DNA of 62,438 nt from Candidatus Helarchaeota archaeon. Lineage in GTDB: Archaea; Asgardarchaeota; Lokiarchaeia; Helarchaeales; JABXJV01. Both the position numbers and the translations under genes were made by a program. Of this stretch, positions 1 through 9,522 are shown piece after piece. Position 1 is the stretch's first letter. Every line of letters begins with the position of its first letter. The notes under the pieces were generated by a model. The model was not told the DNA's origin, did no database searches, and was given only the letters and a program-made list of their open reading frames with translations. Location: NCBI GenBank assembly GCA_013375355.1, contig JABXJV010000171.1:1-62438 (forward strand). Direction: 5' to 3'.

Positions 1-1214
1 AATGCACCCAAACAATCGCCTAATACGACAATAGCCTGTAGAAGTGGGTTTGGTATATCTCCGATGACAAACACCCCAGGAACTGAAATTAGGGTCCCTC
101 CAATGAGGGTGATAATCGAGAAAAATTTAATAGTTGGTAACCTACCGAAGCGATCCATTAAAGGTCCAGCAGTAAGTGTACCAGTTCCCGCCGATACCAT
201 GATTGGAAGTGTAACTAAGCCTATTAATTGTGGAGACATTTTCATTTGTTTGGCTAGATAATATCCAAAAAATGTTACTTGAGCATAAGTGATTACCATA
301 ACTAAAAATCCCGCAATCATACCTAATGCCATTGGACGAAGATATTTACTTTGTAAAGGAACGCTCCATCCAGTTTTTGTCTTTAGACCTTTTTTCTTCC
401 GCCAATTTTCATATTTTTGCATGGCTTCGAACCGCTTAGTTTCTTTTAAGAAGAAGAATAGAGGAATTATTAATATGAAGCCTATTATATTCATGAAGTA
501 TAAGCTCTGCCAGACGGTCAAATAAGCTCCAAAAATGCGAACTCTTATCCCAAATAGCTGCATTATTCCACACGCAAATCCCCCTAAATTACTTAGTGCC
601 ATTACAACACCTGTTAATCTTCCTCTAAGATGATCTGGGGACTCTTCAGCCATTATAATTACGACAACATCTGCAGAAAGAAAATAATTTGCAACCATTC
701 TCACGATAAGAAAATAAATTAAACCTGGAGACCCAGGGGGAGAAAATGCAGTTAGGAAAGCGAATGTCATAAAGAGAACAGCAGTGATTAGAGTTAGAGG
801 TCGACGTCCAAATTTATCAACCAAAAATTTAAAAGAAACTGCTGCTACTACTCCAATTCCGGCGATACTCAAAATTATACCCATTACAACGGGTTGGTTT
901 GAAATATTAAAATATGTGAAAAGATCAAAATCCCCTGTAAGAAATTGGCGAAAAGCATTTTGAAGATTAAGTGGACTTCCCCAACCCGACATGGCTAACA
1001 TAATCGCAGTTGTGCCCCATCCATCGAAAAATGACACAATATTGGAGAAGATAAGAAGAAACCAAAGGTATCGCGTCATCTTAGTAGGAAAACCTGAATC
1101 AGCTTTTCTTTGTTCACGGATTTTTCGACGTTCTTTCCTCGATAATTTTTCAGAAAGCTCATTTTTTACTATTTTTGCATCATCCTTGGAAGATGGGTTT
1201 TTAGCATTTTCCAT
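1..1214 (-). CDS. MFS transporter, partial (3' end outside window)
   Basis: Reading leftward from an ATG at 1214, one frame stays open to the window edge, giving the first 404 residues of a 12-TM-type major facilitator transporter. A charged cytoplasmic N-terminus of about 45 residues precedes TM1, and the MFS loop motif DKFGRRPL follows TM2, with a second DRFGRLP motif after TM7 where symmetry predicts it. It is a close tandem paralog of the broken gene at 1279-3024, sharing most segments. The family (sugar or carboxylate:H+ symporters) moves small organic solutes across the membrane; the substrate cannot be read from sequence. The C-terminal part lies beyond base 1. Confidence 0.85.
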   Translation of the reverse strand, partial: MENAKNPSSKDDAKIVKNELSEKLSRKERRKIREQRKADSGFPTKMTRYLWFLLIFSNIVSFFDGWGTTAIMLAMSGWGSPLNLQNAFRQFLTGDFDLFTYFNISNQPVVMGIILSIAGIGVVAAVSFKFLVDKFGRRPLTLITAVLFMTFAFLTAFSPPGSPGLIYFLIVRMVANYFLSADVVVIIMAEESPDHLRGRLTGVVMALSNLGGFACGIMQLFGIRVRIFGAYLTVWQSLYFMNIIGFILIIPLFFFLKETKRFEAMQKYENWRKKKGLKTKTGWSVPLQSKYLRPMALGMIAGFLVMVITYAQVTFFGYYLAKQMKMSPQLIGLVTLPIMVSAGTGTLTAGPLMDRFGRLPTIKFFSIITLIGGTLISVPGVFVIGDIPNPLLQAIVVLGDCLGA

Positions 1215-1278
1215 TATCCTAAAACTCCTAAAAAGATAAGTGATAAATAATTTTCTTTATCCTATTATTTATACTTGA

Positions 1279-3024
1279 TCACATGTATTTTTTTCTAACA
1301 TAGTGTACCATAATGAAACCAAAGAGTGATAATGTAGTATAAAAACCAAGCATAATCAACATATTAACAAGAGTTGCATCAGTTGTCTGGACATATAAAA
1401 AGGATAAACAAATAAATGAAGTGATATAAACTAAATATAAAAAGTAAGATTCCCTTTTAACTTCCTTGTGGATTTTATCCCTTTCAGCGTAAACTTCAGT
1501 TCCTACAATTTCCTCTAATGATCTACCCTTACTCTCGGGAGCTAACATATATATCACATATACGGCAGTAATAAAGATCATGTCCATAAAAATAAACATA
1601 AATTGGTATGTGAGTCCTAGGCCACCCACTTCTTCTGCCCCATACATCATCAAAAAGGGGGTAAGTATCATAGCACCTCTGGTCACCGCAGAGATCCAGC
1701 CCATAGCAGTGCTTCGAATATGAGTTGGAAACATCTCCACTGGAAGTATCATTACACCAGCAACTGTTATTACAAGACCGAAGATACCTAACATATCACC
1801 TATTACAACAATCGCTTGCAAAACGGGGTTTGGTATATCTCCGACAACAAACACGGCGGGAACTGATATTAAAGTACCTCCAAGGAGAGTAATATAGGCA
1901 GCAACACGAATTGTAGGTATTCTACCCCACCGATCCATAAAGGATCCAACTAACATAATTCCAAGAGCTGCGGATAATAAAATTGGAAGCGTAACTATAC
2001 CAAGTAATTCCTGAGACATTTTCATTTCTTTGGTTAAATAAAGTCCAAAAAATTGAACTTGAGCAGCATATATTACCTGAAATAAAAATCCCGCAATACA
2101 CCCCAATGCCATTGGACGCAAATATTTCTTCTGTAATGGTACGAACCATCCAGTTTTTGGTTTTAAACCTTTTTTCTTTCGCCAATCTTCATACTTTTTC
2201 ATTTCTCTAAAACGTTTTGTCTCTTTTAAAAAGAAGAACAGTGGAATTATTAATATGAATCCTACAATGTTGATAAAATAAAGACTTTGCCATACTGTCA
2301 TAGGACCTAACCAATTAAAATTAAATCTCCAAGGATTGGAAATGGGAACTCTTACTTTTAATGTTTGAATTATTCCACACGCAAATCATCCTATTGAACT
2401 CATGCCTATTACAAGACCCATTAATCTAGCCCTTAAATGGTCTGGGGCCTCTTCCGCAATAATTATTACTACAACATCTCCAGAGAGGAAATAATTTGAT
2501 AAAATTCGTAAAATTAAAAAATAAAGCAAGCCCTCGGGACCAGGAGGGGAAAATGAAGTTAAAACTGCGCATATAATAAATGCAACGGCAGTATACAGAG
2601 TTAACGGTCTACGGCCAAATTTGTCAACTAAAAATTTAAAAGAAACTGCGGCAACAACTCCAGTTCCCGCAATACTCAAAATTATACCCATAACAACGGG
2701 TTGGTTTGAAAGACCAAAATACGTGAAAAGGTCTGGATTACCGATTTGCTGAAAAGTTCGAAGAAAATTAGTTTGCCCCCAACCAGCCATCGCTAACATA
2801 ATCGCGATTGTGGCCCAACCGTCGAAAAACGAGACAATATTGGCGAATATAAGTACGAACCAAAGATAAGCAGTCATTTTGGTTGGTAGGGTTAGAAAAC
2901 CTTTTTTAGCCCTCCTTTCCTTAAGAATTTTCTGACGTTCTTTCTTAGATGATTTTTTAACATTATTTTTACCTGATTCTATCACCGCATCTTCAGAATC
3001 CGGCTCTATACTTATTTCAATCAT
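1279..3024 (-). pseudogene. MFS transporter interrupted by one in-frame TGA
   Basis: Two open segments (3024 to 2386 and 2301 to 1279) lie in the same frame, separated only by a TGA at 2386-2388. Together they would make a 581-residue transporter paralogous to the gene at 1-1214. The paralog has Gly (GGA) at this position, within the sequence NLGGFACG, so one G-to-T change explains the stop. The DKFGRRP motif is at residues 134-140. The C-terminal part has normal TM helices and an extra helix pair near the end. An ATG at 2301 could restart a truncated protein, but half a transporter is unlikely to work. Nonsense mutation, assembly error or readthrough are all possible; Sec insertion is unlikely at a membrane Gly site. 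Confidence 0.8.
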
Positions 3025-3181
3025 CCCAGATTTATTAGTATAAGTTTAATGGATAGTAAAAATTATGCTTTAATTATAGCGAATTACCTTTATAAAATGC
3101 TTATTCTTATTAGATGTATATTTTATACCTTCTAATGAAAGTTGTTTTCTTGAAGGATTGGGAAATTAATATTATAAATTG

Positions 3182-4246
3182 ATGTTAAAGATGGTTATTG
3201 GGTTTATAATTAATGGAATCATTACAGTAGTTCCTATAATAGTTTCATGTTTATTATGCTTTTACCAATTTTTAAAAACAAAAGAAAGGTTCATCCTCCT
3301 TTTAACATTGGCCTGGTTTTTTTGGACATTATTCATAGTAATTTCGTTACTGTCAATCTTTCTTGCATCGGTCCCCCTCGTGCAGTTAGCAGGAGTTTTG
3401 ATGGTTCCCTTAACTTTTTCTCTAATATTATTCGTTGACTCAATCTCACGTGAATCGGTTGATCCGACTAAACTTGTTATAATCACTGCTGCATCGATGG
3501 CATATCTTATAATTCATTTAACTCCAGGGTCAGTATTTTATCTTAAGTTACCTAATGGAATGCTTTATTTCTATGCTAATGAGGCCGATTCTTTGGCATA
3601 TGCCATCCTGATGTTTCTAATAGAGTACGCTTGGGTCTTTTACTTAGCAAAAATCTTTTGGTACGCTCCTAAAAATTTAAAAATTTATGCTTCCATTGTT
3701 TTTTTCTCCCAATTACTAAGTTGTTTCATATTTTTCATTAGTAGCATATTAATTCCTGAGATTACTTTTCTTATTGTAGGATTAGGTACACTACCTATTG
3801 CATTTTTATTCGCAAAACACCCACAACTGGCTTTCATCCTTCCGTTCAAAGCCCTAAGATTAACGATCTTTGAAACTCGTAGTGGGATTGCATTATTTAC
3901 ACATAGTTGGAGTGAAAGAGAAGATTTAATAAGTGAAGTTCTCTTTTCAGGAATGTTATCTGGTATAAGTATGATATTAAACGAATCAGTAAAGAGAGGA
4001 AACGTTCGTGAAATACATTTAGATCAAGCTGTTCTTATTATGCGAAAAAGTGAAGAATTTACAGTGGCTTGTGTATTGGTTACTACCAAAACTTCCCGTT
4101 CCCTCCGCCAAGCACTGGATACGTTTGCTGACCAATTCTTCAAGAAATTTTCGCCATTTTTTTCAGATCCCAGTAATTTAGATAATTTTAAAACCGCCTC
4201 TGATTTGATAATGGATTATTTTGCGTTCATTCCGGAATATGATTAA
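3182..4246 (+). CDS. 7TM membrane protein with C-terminal longin/roadblock-like domain
   Basis: The first ~215 residues form about seven hydrophobic helices. The last ~135 residues are soluble and begin after the sequence FILPFKALRLTIFE. This part resembles profilin-like folds of the longin/roadblock type (a strand with SGIALFTHSW, then helix, then strands), and it ends in the sequence IPEYD. The gene at 38213-39313 is a clear paralog with the same order of parts and the same ending. The 7TM portion is reminiscent of archaeal 7TM sensor inputs. A membrane sensor coupled to small-GTPase-type signalling is an inference. The frame could start at TTG 3179, but ATG 3182 or 3191 is more natural. 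It is divergent from the MFS genes. Confidence 0.7.
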   Translation: MLKMVIGFIINGIITVVPIIVSCLLCFYQFLKTKERFILLLTLAWFFWTLFIVISLLSIFLASVPLVQLAGVLMVPLTFSLILFVDSISRESVDPTKLVIITAASMAYLIIHLTPGSVFYLKLPNGMLYFYANEADSLAYAILMFLIEYAWVFYLAKIFWYAPKNLKIYASIVFFSQLLSCFIFFISSILIPEITFLIVGLGTLPIAFLFAKHPQLAFILPFKALRLTIFETRSGIALFTHSWSEREDLISEVLFSGMLSGISMILNESVKRGNVREIHLDQAVLIMRKSEEFTVACVLVTTKTSRSLRQALDTFADQFFKKFSPFFSDPSNLDNFKTASDLIMDYFAFIPEYD

Positions 4247-4310
4247 TTCCTAAAATATTTGAAGAAAATGGAAATTCTTGACCTATTAATTGTTGATAAC
4301 ATCCATTATT

Positions 4311-4577
4311 TCATTTATAAGCTTTTTTTCTTGGCTTAAGTTTTAAAATTTGAATTTTGTTTTCTTTTTTATTTAATTCATAAATAAGTCGATAATCACC
4401 AAAACGAACTCTATAAGTGTATGCCTTACCTTTAATTTTCTTAATATCAAATTCAGTAAACGGAATCGCAATGTATTCTAATATATTTAATAACCTTGCA
4501 ACTTCTTGTTGATGTGATTCTGGTAGATCTTTTATCTGTTTGGCTACTTTTTGGTGTATGATTACTTCATATGTCAT
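4311..4577 (-). CDS. RelE/ParE-family toxin
   Basis: This 88-residue basic protein has the RelE/ParE layout: an N-terminal strand with two helices (YEVIIHQKVAKQIKDLP), then the core RVRFGDYRLIYEL (about residues 55-67) and a basic C-terminal tail (KLKPRKKAYK). Family members are ribosome-dependent mRNA interferases or gyrase poisons; the GDYR core favours the RelE branch. It overlaps the upstream gene by four bases (ATGA), the usual antitoxin-toxin coupling. The toxin is complete and carries the conserved Arg and Tyr residues, so it is probably functional. Confidence 0.85.
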   Translation of the reverse strand: MTYEVIIHQKVAKQIKDLPESHQQEVARLLNILEYIAIPFTEFDIKKIKGKAYTYRVRFGDYRLIYELNKKENKIQILKLKPRKKAYK

Positions 4578-4828
4578 AAATTCAATTCAGCCTTGAGTTT
4601 TTTCCATGGAATTCCGTTTTTACTAGTTTCACTTGATAATATTTTTAATTCTTTCAATTCCGATTCTTCTAATTCTTCTTCTTGAATAAAAAGTAGTTCT
4701 AAATCTTCCAATTTTTTACTAATATATTCTATTTTTTCTTCTAAAGGATGGATTCTTTTATTTAATATGTCCTTAATCAATTTTTCGATCGAATTTGTAA
4801 TTAATGTGTTAAACTCTTCTATACTCAT
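4574..4828 (-). CDS. Putative antitoxin of the RelE-type pair
   Basis: This small acidic, helical protein (84 residues from ATG 4828, which follows a GAGAA stretch; a longer frame reaches 4876) lies directly upstream of the toxin and overlaps it by four bases. Its middle is a Glu-rich coiled-coil-like stretch. It ends in the sequence NGIPWKKLKAELNL, of the kind antitoxins use to wrap the RelE surface. I do not recognise a defined DNA-binding domain. The call rests on position, size and composition, and autoregulation of the pair is expected from the family but not visible. Confidence 0.65.
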   Translation of the reverse strand: MSIEEFNTLITNSIEKLIKDILNKRIHPLEEKIEYISKKLEDLELLFIQEEELEESELKELKILSSETSKNGIPWKKLKAELNL

Positions 4829-5012
4829 TTCTCTTATTTTTGAAGTCAAAAATTTCCACCTATAAGATATTATCAAACCTTCAATATTTAATGTATCCCC
4901 TTATCTATATGGCTATTTATTAAATATAGATGGAGGAATAACTCTCCTAAAATTTTTATTGACTTTTTTTAAAAAATTAAAATAAATGTATGATTTTTTT
5001 TATTAGGTCTAA

Positions 5013-6404
5013 TTAATTGATTCTCAATAGTATTCTTCCCCAACACGGATAAATTTCGGCATTTAAATGATTATTATGGATATAAAACTCGGTCGACCCC
5101 CCCTGTTCTAAAAGTTCAACGAATTTTGCACCGTCAAGATTCTGATTCCATAGCGGGATTTTTTTGTGTGCTTGCTGAAATTGATTATTTATGATTACCA
5201 ATATCGTTTGAACTGATGATTTTCTTAAAAAGACGAGTAGATTATTTTCTGCATAAACGGGAATTAAGTCACCATAAATTAGTGCATGATTATTATTTCT
5301 GATTTTTATTAATTTTTGAACGTGTTCAAAGATGTTTTGCCCATGTTTTGGCCAAGATTCGATTTTTTTAGGGATGAGTTTTCGAACATCATCATCTGAG
5401 TGTTGGGTTTTTACTCCATACATTCCAATCTCATCCCCATAATAAATTTTAGGAATTCCATTACTAGTAAAAAGGAAAATAAATGCAGGGTATAAGTAAC
5501 GTTCATCATTTAGAATTGAACGAATTCGAGTTGTATCATGATTTCCCAGAAAATTTAATAGTGCAATATTCTTATTCAACCCCCATTCTGGATGAAATGA
5601 TCTTTCTAATACTGCTTTAAGTTCATGCATATTATTTGAATTAAATGCACTCCAAATTGATTTATAAACTTGGTATCCAGTGCCGACGTCTAGAAGTTCT
5701 GGACCAACCCATTTTGAATAAGGTCCATGAATCATTTCACCTACTAAAAAACAATCCGATTTTGCATTTTTACAAACCTGTCGGAATTCTCCCCAAAATT
5801 CAGGATGTATCTCATAAGCCACATCCAATCTCCAGCCGTCAACATCTATTTCTTTTAGCCAATATGATGCTACTGAGAAAATGTAATTTTTCACATCATT
5901 TTCTGAAAGATTTAATTTTACTAGTTTATAATGCCCTTCCCAAGTTTTATAATCAAAGCCGTCATTAAAAGGACTATTTTTCGAGAAATCAATATAATGC
6001 CAGTGTTTCCGCCAGGAGTTTTGTTTATATTGTTGGATGTCCTTAAATGAGTCAAATTCTCTACTAACATGATTAAAAACTCCGTCAATTATTACTTTTA
6101 TTCCCATATCATGGAGTTCTGTTACAATTTCTTTAAATAATTCATTTGTTCCTAATCTATGGTCAATTTTCATATAATCAATTGTGTCGTAACCGTGAGA
6201 TACGGATTCAAATAAGGGTCCAAACTGAATTACAGTAATTCCTAATTTTTTAAAATGATCATAATAATTACGTAGTTCTGCAAGCCGATTAACAGTCGAA
6301 TTTTCATCCTTATTATATTTGGGAGCTCCAAAAAAACCTAATGGGTATATATGATAAAATATTCCTCTTTTAGCCCACTCTGGAATGTAATATAAGTTCT
6401 CCAT
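5013..6404 (-). CDS. GH13 alpha-amylase-family glycosidase, cytoplasmic
   Basis: A 463-residue (beta/alpha)8 glycoside hydrolase that cleaves or rearranges alpha-glucosidic bonds. The GH13 signature regions are all present: DGVFNHV (residues 107-113), GWRLDV with nucleophile Asp194, acid/base Glu223 in LVGEMIHG, and NHD (288-290) with the third carboxylate Asp290. There is no signal peptide, so it acts inside the cell on maltodextrins or glycogen-like material. Length and opening (WAKRGIFYHIYPLGFFG) suggest a cyclomaltodextrinase/neopullulanase-like or glucosyltransferase-like subgroup, which I cannot resolve. It ends in a short beta domain. It is transcribed toward 5 kb with no obvious partner. 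Confidence 0.9.
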   Translation of the reverse strand: MENLYYIPEWAKRGIFYHIYPLGFFGAPKYNKDENSTVNRLAELRNYYDHFKKLGITVIQFGPLFESVSHGYDTIDYMKIDHRLGTNELFKEIVTELHDMGIKVIIDGVFNHVSREFDSFKDIQQYKQNSWRKHWHYIDFSKNSPFNDGFDYKTWEGHYKLVKLNLSENDVKNYIFSVASYWLKEIDVDGWRLDVAYEIHPEFWGEFRQVCKNAKSDCFLVGEMIHGPYSKWVGPELLDVGTGYQVYKSIWSAFNSNNMHELKAVLERSFHPEWGLNKNIALLNFLGNHDTTRIRSILNDERYLYPAFIFLFTSNGIPKIYYGDEIGMYGVKTQHSDDDVRKLIPKKIESWPKHGQNIFEHVQKLIKIRNNNHALIYGDLIPVYAENNLLVFLRKSSVQTILVIINNQFQQAHKKIPLWNQNLDGAKFVELLEQGGSTEFYIHNNHLNAEIYPCWGRILLRIN

Positions 6405-6418
6405 TGAATATCACGAAC

Positions 6419-6465
6419 GATCTGAAATGTGGAAAGAACCTAATCCACTAGGAAGAGGTCAGATC
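6419..6465 (-). promoter_or_regulatory. Nested inverted repeat between unknown-family gene and GH13 gene
   Basis: GATCTGA at 6419-6425 pairs with TCAGATC at 6459-6465, and inside it GTGGA (6429-6433) pairs with TCCAC (6444-6448). The gene upstream on the same strand ends at 6491 and the GH13 gene starts at 6404. The structure could therefore be a terminator, an mRNA leader hairpin or an operator. The inner pairing is interrupted, so stability is uncertain. Confidence 0.35.
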
Positions 6466-6490
6466 CAACTTTTTTTATTTAAAAAATAGT

Positions 6491-7792
6491 TTAATCATCC
6501 TTTTTGAATTTAATGACTTTCCTAATTTTCTTTACTTTTCTCCGTAGCCTTCTCTTTCTTTTTTCTTCTTCAGCCCAACCCTCAGGTTTGAGATACTTGG
6601 TGTCCAGACCGTGCCCCAAGCTAATTATATGGTCCCGAGTGACCTTCTCTACCTTACTCCTGTGCGTAATGTTAAAAAGAATCCCGGAGATCGCCTCATC
6701 GAACGAAAGGTCTAAATCTTCATAAAAAACTCGTGGACCCTTTGGATATTTCCACTCAATAGTCTTCCACTCCCCTCTAACCGGATCATATTCTGGAGGA
6801 ATACATTCCATCGTTTGCCAAGGTAATGGCACCCCTAATACCTTTAGACGGTAACTCATATTGCGTAAGCTGCGATAATACTCGTCGGGATAATGCTTTT
6901 TACCATAATCGATGAGCGTCTTGTCGAGGTGCTGCATGTAAAGCTGATTCATACTGAGCATCCTAGATATACTCTGACACCACTGGGATCGTGTCAAAGC
7001 AAACATAGTGTTCAACATCGGAGGCCAGGGCTCGTAAAGGAATAAGGAGTGAGGCAGTCCATATTTATTTTGAGCATTTACCCCATCATATGTTTGACCA
7101 ATGGCGTCATAATTCGAAAAGCCTTTGGCTCCGCCTACCATTAGGAAAAATAGTGAAACTTGATAACTGCTGTTCGCCCATTGCGGATTACGTTCATTAC
7201 GTAAGTCTAACATTATATCCCGAACACGCGATGCAGCAATGGATAGATCATCAATCCTTTTGGGAATTTCCTTTAATTTATAACCCAACTTCATATGTCT
7301 CCTATCAAGGTATTCATCGTTTGGGAACATAAACCAGTAGTCTACTGGGTATCCTTCTTCCATATGGATGTTGAAACCAGAACGAATCTCTCTGGTAACA
7401 TCGTTTACCCCGAGGAAGGAAATATCGTGAGATGGACCATAAATCATAACCGAACTTGAAGAGTGGAGATCTGCTCTAATCGTTAAATTAGGAGGATAGC
7501 CCCAATATACCATTGTCTCGGATTTTCGCTTGATCTGCCCTTCCTGCAATGCTTTCTCTAGATCGAATCCGTCCTCCATTCTTTTCTGGAAAATGCGGGC
7601 TTCACTCTCATCAAAGCGTTCAGCCACCAACGTCCTATATTCCCTCCAGTCGTTAAACTGGAGATCATAAAGCGTTAATGGTGCAAGTGGAACCCATTTC
7701 TTTGTATAAACATTATCGGGAATAATTTTATATGCTTCAGTAATTGTCCTCTTTGGTTTCAATTCTGAATCATCTAAAGCTTCTATTTGCAT
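6491..7792 (-). CDS. Unknown-family protein A1 (433 aa, basic C-terminal tail)
   Basis: I do not recognise this family. It has five members in this window; this one is divergent from A2 at 7983. Shared blocks are RADLHSSSSVMIYGPSHDI (about residues 106-124), a RRHMKLGYKLKEIP block (about 164-177), LRNERNPQW (about 197-205), EPWPPMLNT (about 254-262) and SFDEAISG near the end. The protein is rich in Trp, Tyr, Met and His, has no signal peptide or TM helix, and ends in a roughly 28-residue Lys/Arg tail. Conserved polar residues suggest an enzyme or metal-binding protein, but no function is claimed. The start ATG follows AGGAAA. Paralogs A2 and A3 keep all these blocks. Confidence 0.8.
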   Translation of the reverse strand: MQIEALDDSELKPKRTITEAYKIIPDNVYTKKWVPLAPLTLYDLQFNDWREYRTLVAERFDESEARIFQKRMEDGFDLEKALQEGQIKRKSETMVYWGYPPNLTIRADLHSSSSVMIYGPSHDISFLGVNDVTREIRSGFNIHMEEGYPVDYWFMFPNDEYLDRRHMKLGYKLKEIPKRIDDLSIAASRVRDIMLDLRNERNPQWANSSYQVSLFFLMVGGAKGFSNYDAIGQTYDGVNAQNKYGLPHSLFLYEPWPPMLNTMFALTRSQWCQSISRMLSMNQLYMQHLDKTLIDYGKKHYPDEYYRSLRNMSYRLKVLGVPLPWQTMECIPPEYDPVRGEWKTIEWKYPKGPRVFYEDLDLSFDEAISGILFNITHRSKVEKVTRDHIISLGHGLDTKYLKPEGWAEEEKRKRRLRRKVKKIRKVIKFKKDD

Positions 7793-7982
7793 TTTCCTAA
7801 CACCTAAATTTAAAATATTATTATTTAACTCAATAGGATTGTAATATTACTTAGTAATTCAGAAAGATATTTTTAATTTTAATTGGAAATTAATAGTGGA
7901 AATTAATATATAATAAAAAGTATTTTAATTTAGTCTTTTTATTTAAATCAGCAGTTTTTCCGAAAAATGAGGTGATATAGAG

Positions 7983-9284
7983 ATGATAATTGAAGCCTTG
8001 GATGATTCTGAACTAAAACCGAAACGATCATATACCGAAGCTTATAAACAAATTCCCGACAGTGTTTATTCTAAAAGGTGGGCTCCACTCTCACCTACTG
8101 TGCTTATCAATTTGCAGTTTTATGACTGGAAGGATTACCAATTTTTAGTAACTGAACGAATGGACGCAAGCGAGGCTGAACTTTTTAAAAACAGAATGGA
8201 GGCGGGGCTTGAGCTTGATGAGGCCTTGAATATGGGAGAGATCAAGCGTAAGTCCGAAACTATGGTTTACTGGGGTTACCCTCCCAACTTAACGATACGA
8301 GCAGACCTCCATTCCTCAAGTTCGGTAATGATTTATGGTCCGTCTCACGATATTTCTTTCCTCGGAGTAAATGATATTACTAGAGAAGTCCGTTTCGGTT
8401 TTAACCTTCATATGGAAGATGGCTTTCCTACTGATTTTTGGTTTATGTTGCCTGATGACGAAACTCTTGAAAAAAGACATATGAAACTAGGTTATAAATT
8501 GAAAGAAATGCCCCAAAAGTTTGATGATCTCGCTATCGCCGCCAGCAGAGTCAGAGACATCATGATGGATATTCGTAACGAGCGAAATCCTCAGTGGGCG
8601 ACAAGTAGCTACCAAGTTGCATTATTTTTTATTATGATCGGAGGGGTAACAAAATTTTCTAACTATGATGCAATAACCCAAATTTATGATGGTGTTAACG
8701 CTAGAAATATGTATCAATTGCCCCACTCCTTGTTTTTATATGAACCATGGCCCCCAATGCTCAACACCTTCTTTGCTCTTACGAGAGACCAGTGGGGCAT
8801 ATCTTTATCGAGAATGTTGTCTATGAATCAGTTGTGCATGCAGCACATTGACAAGACACTAATGGAATATGGCAAAAAACACTATTATGATGAATATTTA
8901 CGTCAACTTCGCAATTATTGTTATCAATTAAAGGTAGAGGGTGTTCCGCTACCTGACCAGACTTTAAAGAGTGAAGTGCCAAAATACGACCCAAATACAG
9001 GTGAATGGCAATCAATTGAGTTTAAATATCCCAAGGGCCCGAGAATTTTCTATGAAGATATCGGACTTTCGTTTGATGAAGCAGTATCTGGGGTTCTATT
9101 CAATATAACGCATAAATGGAAAGGGGAGAAGGTTACCCATGATGATATAATAAGTATTGGGCATGGGTTCGATACCAAGTACTTGAAACCTGAAGGTTGG
9201 GCTGAGGAAGAAAAAAGAAAAAGACGGTTACGACGAAAAGTTAAAAAGATAAGGAAAGTTATCAGATATAAGAAGGATGTATAA
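7983..9284 (+). CDS. Unknown-family protein A2 (433 aa, basic C-terminal tail)
   Basis: Close paralog of A1 and A3, with identical length to A1. Conserved blocks are RADLHSSSS (106-114), YGPSHD (118-123), KRHMKLGYKLKEMP (164-177), RNERNPQW (198-205) and EPWPPMLNTFFALTR (254-268). The C-terminal run from about residue 403 is Lys/Arg-rich, an extension missing from the shorter members B1 (45409) and B2 (55367). It has its own ribosome site (GAGGTGATATAG) and a 190-bp divergent promoter region shared with A1. Soluble and of unknown function. Codon use looks like its neighbours, so recent import is not indicated. Confidence 0.8.
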   Translation: MIIEALDDSELKPKRSYTEAYKQIPDSVYSKRWAPLSPTVLINLQFYDWKDYQFLVTERMDASEAELFKNRMEAGLELDEALNMGEIKRKSETMVYWGYPPNLTIRADLHSSSSVMIYGPSHDISFLGVNDITREVRFGFNLHMEDGFPTDFWFMLPDDETLEKRHMKLGYKLKEMPQKFDDLAIAASRVRDIMMDIRNERNPQWATSSYQVALFFIMIGGVTKFSNYDAITQIYDGVNARNMYQLPHSLFLYEPWPPMLNTFFALTRDQWGISLSRMLSMNQLCMQHIDKTLMEYGKKHYYDEYLRQLRNYCYQLKVEGVPLPDQTLKSEVPKYDPNTGEWQSIEFKYPKGPRIFYEDIGLSFDEAVSGVLFNITHKWKGEKVTHDDIISIGHGFDTKYLKPEGWAEEEKRKRRLRRKVKKIRKVIRYKKDV

Positions 9285-9296
9285 TTTCTTTAATAT

Positions 9297-9369
9297 GGAG
9301 ATGGAGTCGACCTTCACTCATCCGGCTCATTTATGATTTACGGTCCTTCAATTGATATAGATCCATAAT
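9297..9369 (+). pseudogene. Relic of another copy of the unknown family
   Basis: After A2 ends, bases 9306-9368 translate as VDLHSSGSFMIYGPSIDIDP and then stop. This matches the family's RADLHSSSSVMIYGPSHDIS block but has no flanking gene. It is preceded by a 13-base string, GGAGATGGAGTCG (9297-9309), that recurs exactly at 9511-9523, over the ribosome site and start codon of A3. The piece therefore looks like debris from a duplication or deletion between tandem family members. The rest of 9370-9510 is plain AT-rich spacer. Confidence 0.6.
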
Positions 9370-9522
9370 TTCTTTTTTTTATCTAATATAATATAAAATC
9401 AAAAAACTTCATTATTTTTGTGAAATAGCAATAATTTGATCATTTCCAAAAATATTAAATATCCTAATTATTGAAGATTAGATATAATAACTCTTCATAT
9501 CGCTAAAAAAGGAGATGGAGTC

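Noticed and set aside
2386..2388. Selenocysteine at the TGA in the MFS gene
   Set aside because: The paralog has Gly in a membrane helix and no redox motif is near; a nonsense change or error is simpler.
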